In this document: positions 55,167 to 64,000 of the stretch, in pieces
Layout: the number at the start of each line of letters is the position of its first letter
How positions within the stretch are numbered: position 1 is the first letter of the stretch
Assembly (NCBI GenBank): GCA_019188255.1
Contig: JAETXT010000010.1
Location: 2,108,001 to 2,172,000, forward strand
Reading direction: 5' to 3'
DNA length: 64,000 nt
From: Verticillium longisporum
Lineage: Eukaryota > Ascomycota > Sordariomycetes > Glomerellales > Plectosphaerellaceae
Translations under genes and position numbers: made by a program
Notes under the pieces: generated by a model
Told to the model about the DNA's origin: nothing
The model's database searches: none
What the model saw: the letters and a program-made list of their open reading frames with translations, nothing else

Positions 55167-58100
55167 GATTCAGACCACCTCGGTGATAGGGCCCACGGAA
55201 ATGCCTGGGTGTGTGGCCCCTGATCCCGGAACGGCCTAGGACCTGACGCCTAGTCTCGTTGGCGACTCTGGGCACTGCGAGGTCGGGAAGGTATGCCTGT
55301 ATAGGCAGTCATCCGACTTGGGATTCGACGTCTAGTTTGGGTTTCCTGCTTTGAGCCCACCCAAACCATACCTCGAGTGGAGGAATTACTAACAAGTTCT
55401 TTTGGTTGGACCAGTTGCGCAGTAGAATAATGCCTGAACGAGAGCATCCAGACCGCCCGGTACGGTGGCTTCTGCGAACCACGGGAACTGGTGTTCCCAG
55501 AACTTGAAGATCAGTTGCCCAGAAAACTTGGGAGGACCACGAGGAGACCCCATAGCAAGAACAAGCTAGCATAACTAATTTTCATGTTATTGGGCACCCC
55601 CTTCGTGACCAGGGACTGGCGATGCGAGCCACGCCGTTGTTTGATTGGTGTGATTCATCTTATCTGATGATCTGATAACTCTGTAGCCCTGTCCGCATCC
55701 ACTCGCTCACGCACGCCAAGCACTATGCTTCCCAACCTTGATTTTGAGCCAATCGCCGAGGGGGAAGGCATTAAATCAGCATGCCCGGTGCCGGAGTCTG
55801 TCGTCAAGAGGGGGAGGAACACGCGAGTGGAGCGGTAAAGCGGGCGCTCGACTCATTGGCGACTGCGTAATATAAAGGCCCAGATGCCCAAGCCTCGCCA
55901 GCAGTGAGCCGTTGGCCAAGACCCGAGCTGTCTTGGGACGACATCCGAGCCGCGAGGAGTTGCCTGCTGGGAGCCGACGCTATGTCGACCACTCTTGAGT
56001 CTTAGACAGGTACGAGTCGGTGGCAAGAGGGAAAAGTCACACTACATGAGTCGATGCGCAGAAGTTCTGCTCTCTTCAACGGGCAACTACGATGACGCGC
56101 AAAGCGACCAGTCGACTCCTCGAAATCCTGAACTCTTCGAGGGCAGCATTTCATTCAAAGAGTATCCATGAAGGCACAATGCAGCGGAGGACCGAATTTC
56201 TGTCCACCACCTAGACGAAGCCAGTTGGCCTCCAGTGCAGCTCTCTACTCGTCGACTCTACAGAAGCCTTCAGTGCGAGGACCATGCCTACCGATGCTTC
56301 CAAACGATTACTCAATTGAGACAAGACAGTCCCATCGGATCTTCAAGTGGAGAAATTCAACTTTATCTTCAGATCCGAGGTCTCCGCGTTGAACGTAGCG
56401 TGAACAAGACGACAGCAATTCTCATCGAAATTGCCATCACTCTCAATCATCTTCGGAGTGCAACAAAATTGAGAGGCTGCACCACGCCATGGACGAACGA
56501 CTGAAGCGCAATTATATGATGCTCACCCGCTGTAGCATGGCCCGGACTAAGTACAAATTGGCAAGGATCACAACTACGAAGAAGCACGCCTTGCGTGGGC
56601 AATTCCCACCCAAAGTCCTTCAGGAATATCATACGCCCTCTCGCCATGTCCTGGTGTAATGATCCGTCGAATATTGCAAGGTTGGGCAAATGGCTATACT
56701 GACAAGTCTCCGAGTATTGCCTCGGCATTGGTCTACATCGCAGAGCCAGCCGTGGTGTCCTAATTCTGGAGACGAGGCGCCTGCTACCGAGGGGATAATC
56801 GCCAGGTATAGAAAGAATCAAAATCCTCAATGGTGCCATCAACCAATGGAATTCATACTGGAGGTGACTTGGTCGCCATCTTCTTGATCTGATGCAATCC
56901 TGGTGGCAGTCGATTGCACATCTTTCACAGTGAGAATCCTACTGAGGTGATCCGTTGGAGTGTACAACGTAAGTCGACAAATCAGTTCTCTTGATCAATA
57001 TAGAGTCAGCGTTTCCTGTAGCGCTACGAATTCGCCAGTGGTCATGAGCAGAGGAATGTGCTTGCATCTTCGACATTGTCGTTTTAAAAACGGTAGCAGA
57101 TGAAATTGCATGGCAAGTTCTAAGCATCGTAAGTGCATGTAATCATAACACAGTTGGTCGCTCTGATTGCGCATCCATTCAGACGTATTCAATCAGTCTT
57201 GTCAGCGACAGCTGATCTGTCAGAGCGTGGTTGGAACAGAGTGAAGAGGTATTCCGTACTAGGTCCGTAGGCAAAAGATAGTGGGTAGAAGGTTGGAATA
57301 CATCCGAATTGTGGCCCTCCGCAGCTGGGAGGGCTTGCCGCAGTCCTTGTATACACGTTGTTGTAGCCCCTAGCCCCTAACCAGCCCCCTGCTCCGCGGC
57401 TTCGCAAGGGTCTTCCGACACGATCAAAGCTACTGACAGATCCACAGTCTCATGCACGGGTCTCACAAGGTTCAGATGAACGATCAAGCGAATATACCTA
57501 TCGAAGCCCCGATGATATTGTCTGGGTCCTGTCGTCACGCACTTAGCAGAGGTGGCCTGCTCATGCAAGGGCATCTGCTGCATTGCGGAACCAAGACCTC
57601 TTGTCCTCAGCTCGCCATGGTCAAAGTAAGTTTCTACTACTCACATCACAAGTGCACCAACTTTCGCGGCGTTCAACAGACTCGGCTCCTCAACTTTGGG
57701 CAGTCGTGGCGGACCTCACTAGTTCACAAAGGCATGATATCCGGGGTGCAGCGGAAGTCACAAGGGTATGGTCGGAGGTGAAAGAGTCAGCTCTGTACCA
57801 GGTTCGATGTGGGAGATCCGAACGAAAAGACTGCTGCTTCCTTGGACGGAAGGGATGAATGGCGGGTTGATTGGACTTATGCATGCGTCAGCCTCTTTTT
57901 GCACATTTTGGCCTTCATTGAATGACGAGGGCTTGAGGTGGCATTTTTCACGTCATCGAGGCCGGTATTCGTGCGACCACTCGTATCAACATGCTCAATG
58001 CAATTATACGAATCAACCGAAATGAAACGTATTAGCCACCGCCTCTCGTGAAGGCTCGCCCGATCATGCATTCAGGGTCGGCAATCTGTCGCCGGCCTAG

Positions 58101-60012
58101 ACTACCATCCACATCATCCCTTTTCGTCGGGTTGGGTGGACGCTGTTTCTGGCGGCATCGTTGGCATCAGCCAATTGCCTCAAAATACGAAGAACAGTCT
58201 GATATTAATTTGTGTGTACAAGAGCGCCCTCTTGAAATCTCGAAAATGCCAGATAAGAGAAGGGCGTATACCCTGTCTATTGCCAGGCTCGTGCTCCCAG
58301 CATGTCAGAGCAGCCTGGGAGCGGCCCAGTGCTTTCGTGCTGCACAAGGAGAGCAATCAGGATCGCGAACATCTATGATTCTGACAAAACCAGTCATGGG
58401 AGGCTCTTCAACGATTGTAGAGTGACCATGGGTGAGCGTCTTGAGCACCCTTCGCGCGGGGGTATCAGGCGAAGCATCGAGAAAAGCGATCGGATTCACT
58501 GCGACAAGGTGACTTCACAAGGTGTGTGTGGATGTCAAATGCCATGCAGGCCAGTAAGCGAGAGTTTCTGGGCGTCTCGCCGGCGTTGTTATCGCTTGAC
58601 TGACCAACTAGGTACTTTCTGCATGGAGGTCCAGCGTCTGCCCACCACCAAAGGGCTGCCACGACGTTAGCATTAACACGAATCAGCGAACGGCACTATG
58701 AAATCCCATGCTATCAGATACAGTATCTACTGGCCGACTTTCATCGCTTTAGGCTACCAAAGAGGACGTGTAAGACCGGACGTGTAAGACCGCAGAAATG
58801 TCGACAGCCCCTAAAGATCCAGGAGCAGTACGGGAGTGCTGCTTCTTCTTCAGGGAGAAAGCACTATCTGGGGTCACGCTTCTTGGTCGATCGCGGGTAA
58901 CTTGGCTTGCTCTCAAGAGTCCTTATTTGCGTCTACCTAAGCCGTGGAGTATTGCCTAGTGGCCTCTGGCAAGTCTTTGGATGATCCTTCGGCCACAACT
59001 GCTTTTCAATAAAGCTCTGACAGGTGATGGTGCTGGGAGCAATCTCGTTGAGTTCAAGCCTGATGCCCGTACGCCCGCCAGGGGCGGGATAGGACATCCC
59101 ACCACCGGTTTCGACCTGGCCGTCGCCTGCGATTAGCACCCCTCGACCCTGCTACCTACCGAGCCTCCCCAAGTGCCTGTATACATGAGGCATCAAATTC
59201 CATAGCCAAAGTAGATGGAGGAGTCTGTCGTTGTGGTCATGATTTAGGAATATAAAATCCTCAGGGCAGAGTCCTAAATAGGTGGAAGCTCTTCCTGGTA
59301 AGGTGTATTCATCGACTCTCCGATGAACATGTGCAGCTCAAGGCGGTCGGAACCCTTGTGGGCAGCATCCCAGGCGCTCTGGAGCAAACCCTCCTTTTCA
59401 GGACGCCCATTTTGCCAAAGTCCCTCAACACCCATCCATACCTTGCTCTGCGGCATGGCTGCCCTTCGCAAGAAATTATTACACTAGCGTCCAAAATCAG
59501 TACCACTCAAGACCATCTTCAGCATTCTATCATTGCGTCAGAACAGTGATCACGGCGTTGTCGACTAGTTGGCCAGTATCAAGGCATGCGAAAGCGCTAG
59601 AGCTGCTGATGGCCACCGCCCAAAGCCACCATCGCTGCTCATGTCCTTCCGCTAACCAGGTTTCGACATGACGCCGACTGCAAGATCCATTCCACATGAC
59701 AAGGTGGTCCCATCGAAGCGCCATTCTTGAGCGAATAGCACGCAGCCACGAACCTCCAAGACGCCCAGGGTCTGGTCCAGCCTGCGCGCAACCCCGTTTT
59801 GAGCCTGACATGCGTTTGACGCTGCCTGCTTCGCACCAAGGAGCGCCCTTGCTTCGATGACCCAGTTCCTGACAGTCTTAAGACTCATCCCGTTCCCTAT
59901 CCAGGCTGCCGGGCCATCACCTCATTAGTCGTCCGATGAGGGTGCTTCATCTACTCTCTTCCTTGTGACCCCTTATCGACGACATGGCCAGCCGAGCACT
60001 CCAAAACTCAAA
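55167..60012. other. Long gene-poor spacer
   Basis: The largest gap in the window, about 4.8 kb of moderate-GC DNA with only short, motif-free frames. Minus-strand stretches near 56450-56840, 56995-57190 and 59270-59470 have somewhat protein-like composition and may be gene debris, but nothing is assignable. A 14-bp tandem duplication lies at 58764-58791. Confidence 0.5.
58764..58791. repeat. 14-bp tandem duplication
   Basis: GGACGTGTAAGACC occurs twice back to back (58764-58777 and 58778-58791), identical. Confidence 0.9.
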
Positions 60013-61524
60013 ATGGCGATGACCCCCACTGATACAGAGGCCCCCGACCCAGCGCTGTCTGCCACAGCACAACCAATGCTGTCTTCATCCCCCGAAGATA
60101 CCCCTGCACCGCAACAAGAGGTACGGGCCCAGGTTCACGTCCGATTCAGGGCTGGCGTGTCCCGAGCATCTGGTACGCCAAGGTCTAATGGCATGCAGGA
60201 TGAGCAGAACGAGGACCATGATTCGGCCCTGGGCGAAGACGAACAAGACGGGTAAGCCACCAACTGATGGCGCACCCATTCCCTCGGGTCGGCGGAGAAC
60301 CTCTGCCCTCTCCAACTCCCCTAGCTGACACATGGGGCCGTAGATCTGCGTCAACGTGGTCCATCACCTCCAGCGTCCTGAACTACCGAGAGCGACATGG
60401 CCGCACATGGCACAGCGAGCGGACCGACACGCAGTACTTTCTGCCGAATGACTCGAAGCAACTCGAATGCATCGACATGACGTACGTCGAAACTTGTTAC
60501 TCTTGCCCCCTCCTCCAGACGAGCCCGTCGCTCATCACATCTCATGACCTCAGCCATCGCTTCCTGACGATCCTGCTCGACAACAAACTTCTGCTCGCCC
60601 CATTGGAACCCGGCGCCAAGCGTGTGCTCGACGTCGGCACAGGGACAGGTATGCGATCTCCCGTCCCGTCCACCAGGTTGCGCGAAACACCCCGAAACTA
60701 ACGCTGGGACCAGGAATATGGGCAATGTAAACCCCAACCACCAACAAAGGGCCCCAAACCAAGCCTGCCTCTTCGTGCCATGACCGACCGACTGACCGCG
60801 GCACAGAGCCTTCGCCGACGCGTTCCCCGAAGCCGAAGTCACGGGCACCGACCTCTCCCCGACCCAGCCGACATGGCTGCCCTCCAACCTCTCGTTCGAG
60901 ATTGACGACTGCACGCGCACCTGGACCTGGGAGGCCAACACGTTCGACCTGGTACACATGCGTCTCCTGTTCGGCGCCATCACCGACTGGCCCGCCCTGT
61001 TTCGCGAGGCGTACCGTACGGCGCGGCCGGGTGGCTGGTGTCAGTCGTGCGAGGCGGAGTGTCTGATCCGCTCCGACGATGGCAGTATCACGCCCGACAC
61101 GACCATGGGCTCATCATGGTCGCGGCTGTTTGTCGAAGGAGGCGAGAGGCTCGGGCGTTCGTTCACGGTTCTGTCCGATGAACTGCAGCGGCAAGGGATG
61201 CAAGAGGCGGGATTCGTGGATCTGCACGAAGTGAACTTTAAGATACCTATTGGGGACTGGCCACTGGATCCCAAGCTTGCTGAGGTCGGGCAATGGGTTC
61301 GCTTGACCATGGAGCATGATCTTGAAGGTGCGTACCCATCATGGTCGTCATGGGAAGGGCTGTAGTTGACGCGCTTAGGCTATACGCTTTTCATATGGAA
61401 GGATGTCCTCGGGTGGGATACGGACGAATACCGGAGGTTCTTAACGTCGATGAAGGAGGAGGTGAGATCACGAAAACTACATGGCTATATGACTGTGAGG
61501 TACATCTACGGGCGCAAGCCTTAA
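60013..61524 (+). CDS. LaeA-like SAM-dependent methyltransferase
   Basis: Class I methyltransferase of the fungal LaeA/TAM-like group; LaeA itself is a global regulator of secondary metabolism, and most paralogues are uncharacterised. Six exons: 60013-60251, 60344-60481, 60554-60648, 60714-60726, 60807-61327 and 61379-61524; the fourth is a 13-nt micro-exon. The protein has 383 residues. The first ~80 are acidic and disordered. Then come SSVLNYRERHGRTWH and NKLLLAPLEPGAKRVLDVGT (motif I, ending GTGTGIWAI across two introns), TGTDLSP (post-I), FDLVHMR, and ARPGGWCQSCEAE (post-II). The C-terminus ends RYIYGRKP as in LaeA relatives. All junctions are GT-AG and keep frame, which supports the model. 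Tail-to-tail with the sorbosone dehydrogenase-like gene. Confidence 0.87.
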
Positions 61525-62175
61525 GACGTTCTTGAAAGACAGGCTCTGGAAAAGGATTACAAGGAGGCAGATCGAGCCTATAGACGACTTGTACATGTTT
61601 CATGTTTTTTCAAACAGGTGAGAGATTTCTTGGATGGCAATCTGACCATTATAGTACCGTGGGACTTGCTTAGTGGTACTGAACCGGTCATCCCACCCAT
61701 GCTTTCTATCAATACTCGCGGCAATGTTCGTCGAAACAAAGAGTAACAAAGCGAAATGATGCTTGTCCTATCATAGAAATAATGTATGTGTCAACTGGGA
61801 ACGGCTGGCATCATCCACTGTTCATCGAAAACGCCGGCCAACAAGAGCCGGTGACGATAGGAGCTGTCAGACATGAATCGTCTGCTCCACGAGTCTCACT
61901 GCTTGGTTGATGGCACTTCAACCGAACGGAGTAGCTCGCAAATGGGACATGTCGGTATCAAAATCAAGAATTAAAGGCTGCAAACATTATGGTATGCTCT
62001 CCGAGTCGTTTCCAATCATCCTGTAACATAAGACAATACTCGATCACGTAGCAAAACAAAAGATCTGAGGTCCAAGTGATTTTTTGTTCCAAAAGAGTAT
62101 GTATATGTGTTCATAGGCTTTGTTGCCCGACGCTGTTCGTGAAATCATCATCCTTTTATCCTACCCTTTCTTCTT
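61525..62175. other. Convergent 3' spacer
   Basis: About 650 nt between two convergent genes; nothing recognised. Confidence 0.55.
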
Positions 62176-63748
62176 TTACATCAGCAGGAAAGCAGTCATA
62201 ATAGCCACGGCCGCAACACCCAGCGACCCAGCAGCCAGACCCGTCGCGGCGCTGTCGTCATTGTTGCCGCTGCCGCCATTACTCGAGTTGGCGGAGCCCG
62301 TCTCGGTGGGCTGGACGAGAGTACCAGATTCGGTGGACGACGGGGTGCCAGACTGGCGCTCAAGGATGAAGATCTCGCCCGTAGAGTCAGAGGTGACGTA
62401 GAGGCGACCCTGGGACTCCCACGCGAGACCGACGGGGCGGAAGCAGTTCTCGGGACAGGTGGAGAGATCGGTCATGTGGACGATGTGCGTCAGACTGTTG
62501 GCGGAGGTGTGAGGCTCGGTGGGCTCGCCGTTAGCGAAACCGACCACCGAAAGGGAATAACCCTGGGGGTTCTCGCGGTTGACTGGGACTTGTCAGCATT
62601 CATTCACGGGAGAAGTTGCGGAGAGGCGAGTAACATACAGCTGCCGTGAAAGGAGATCCAAGCCTCGGTACCATTTTCATTGAAGATGATGTCGAGAGGG
62701 GCGGTGTGGGCGGGGAAAGCCAGACGGGGAGCCTGGTATTCTTCACGGCAGGTAGTGTCGTCAAGAGTTGTATTTGTGTCAATGGCGAACTGATCGCCGA
62801 CCTCGAGATTGTCGTGGTCGGGAATGTCGTCGGCGTCCCAGACAGCGTAACACTGAGGGTAGCCGTAGTTGGTGGCATTGGCTTCGTTCTCGGGGGCATC
62901 CTCAATAGTGCCGTGCTCATTGAGCTCCTCGGCAGGGTTGTCCTCTTTGATCAGCTGGCCGTTACGCTCAACATCGTCAACCGAGTTCTCCACAGAGTAG
63001 AACCTGCCGGATGTGGGCTCCTCAGCAACACCGACTGAGTTGCGCAGACCCCAGCCGAGGACACGGCCCTCAAGATAGTCAATGGGGAACGAGTCGGTGT
63101 TGTTGATGTTGAAGGCGCGAATCTGAGACATGCCCGAGTCGATGTTCATAGCTTCAGTCGCCAGATTGTCGCCGCTCCCGCGAGAGACGACGAGGTATCC
63201 AGGGCTGTGGCGCGAGACGACGAGCGTACGGGTGACATGCTGGTTGCTGGCCATGCCAGTAATCACCTCTGTTCCGTTACCGCTGACGGCGCCGGTGGAA
63301 GGGTCGTAGGGCCAAGCGAAGACGGAATCGACGGTGGAGGCGTACAGGGTGCGTCCGTCGATGGAGAAGGCCATACCGTGGTTGAGCTATGCGTATACTA
63401 TTAATTTGGTTGAAAAAGCTTGGCAACGGAGATGAGACAATCGCAACGTACCCCTTCGAGCTCAATAATGACCTTGTTCTGGTCGACCTCGAGACAGGTG
63501 TGGCCGTGGTCTGTGAAAGTGATGTGGCGAACACCGACACCAGCGTCCAGGACGATGAGAGCGCCAGCGTTGTCGAAGGCAATGGTGCGCGGCTTGACGA
63601 GGCCGTTCATGATAAGCTGAGCTTGCCATCCTGGGTGGACAGCGGGTGCATTGTACTGGGTGGTGAGGATGTTCTGACACTCGGTTTGGGCAAGAGCAGT
63701 GGCGGACAGAGCCACAGCCGCCGTGGCAGCAGTGCGGAGACCCTTCAT
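62176..63748 (-). CDS. GPI-anchored L-sorbosone/pyranose dehydrogenase-like (AA12-type) protein
   Basis: Secreted six-bladed beta-propeller protein of the glucose/sorbosone dehydrogenase superfamily, comparable to fungal AA12 (PQQ-dependent pyranose dehydrogenase) proteins. Exons 63748-63452, 63386-62639 and 62582-62176 (introns 65 and 56 nt) give 483 residues. The ATG at 63748 begins the signal peptide MKGLRTAATAAVALSATALA; upstream in-frame codons lack this property. Landmarks: LNHGMAFSIDGRTLYAS, GRVLGWGLRNSVGVAEEP, RFYSVENSVDD, NYGYPQC, FPAHTAPLDI and the FHGSFNRENPQGYSL block formed by splicing. The end (GSGNNDDSAATG then a hydrophobic AAVAIMTAFLLM) is a GPI-attachment signal, so the enzyme may stay at the cell surface, unlike free AA12 enzymes. 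The redox role is inferred; no cytochrome or CBM domain is present. Confidence 0.87.
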
Positions 63749-64000
63749 GCTGGCGATGGGCGCGCGATAGTGTTGTATAGGGGTCCTGTTGTTTCTATCG
63801 ATGGGCAAGATGCTGACCTTCAGAGACTTTGCGAAAGAAGAGGAACTGCTGTTCGTTCGGAATCGCGCGTGCAATGAAGGGCAGAGAGGGTCCAGATTCT
63901 CTCAGCACGTTCTGCAATGCAGGCGAAGGATGGAAGGATACCAGCAAGGTCGACCCACCGGGAGACCCCTCCTTCTGATAGCCCCTCACTTATCATTTTG
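63749..64000. other. Promoter region of the AA12-type gene, window edge
   Basis: About 250 nt of upstream sequence; no TATA box is obvious. Confidence 0.5.

Noticed and set aside
59100..59270. MTTTDSSIYFGYG on the minus strand, similar to the start of gamma-glutamylcyclotransferase-like proteins
   Set aside because: It ends after two more codons, and the expected following residues were not found in the other frames.
1..64000. CRISPR arrays, bacterial operons, intact transposons
   Set aside because: No regularly spaced repeats, no polycistronic layout, and no transposase or reverse-transcriptase motifs or terminal repeats were seen.

Overview
The window is nuclear DNA of a filamentous ascomycete (Pezizomycotina). 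Genes are split by short GT-AG introns, mostly 49-92 nt, often with CTAAC or CTGAC branch-like words, and they are separated by long, lower-GC, gene-poor spacers. The protein families are typical of Sordariomycetes: a GH7 cellobiohydrolase with CBM1, a cutinase, an Egh16-like protein, a PTH11-type rhodopsin-fold membrane protein, an LaeA-like methyltransferase and an MBOAT wax-synthase-like acyltransferase. The repertoire suits a plant- or cuticle-degrading species, but the species cannot be fixed from the sequence.

Layout. 0-3 kb: end of a tannase/feruloyl esterase gene (+) with an internal stop, facing a frameshifted sugar transporter (-). 3-6.8 kb: spacer. 6.8-8.5 kb: Ser/Thr/Pro-rich single-pass membrane protein (-). 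8.5-12.6 kb: spacer. 12.6-16.9 kb: GH7 cellobiohydrolase and a frameshifted GH30 enzyme (+). 17-23.9 kb: ABCG-type transporter (-) divergent from a vacuolar amino-acid transporter (+). 25.2-26.5 kb: cutinase and an intron-containing tRNA-Asp. 27-34.1 kb: very GC-rich block with a disrupted FAD oxidoreductase (-), an intact medium-chain dehydrogenase (-) and a JmjC-like protein (+). 37.7-39.3 kb: rhodopsin-fold membrane protein. 41.9-43 kb: two tRNA-Pro(CGG) genes in a gene-free stretch. 43.9-44.6 kb: Egh16-like secreted protein (-). 47.5-50.7 kb: broken cytochrome P450 (+) tail-to-tail with an MBOAT acyltransferase (-). 52.7-55 kb: two small secreted proteins flanking an arylsulfatase relic. 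60-63.7 kb: LaeA-like methyltransferase (+) and a GPI-anchored sorbosone/pyranose dehydrogenase-like protein (-).

Taken together, the window holds secreted polymer-degrading enzymes (ester, cellulose, xylan and cutin bonds), a sugar importer, surface or secreted proteins of the plant-contact type, and remnants of specialised metabolism. The most striking property is gene damage. Tannase, sugar transporter, GH30, FAD oxidoreductase and P450 each carry one or two point lesions (a one-base loss, or an in-frame TAG) in an otherwise well-kept reading frame, and an arylsulfatase is an advanced relic. This could be gene decay in a lineage changing lifestyle, or sequence error; the two lesion types may have different causes.
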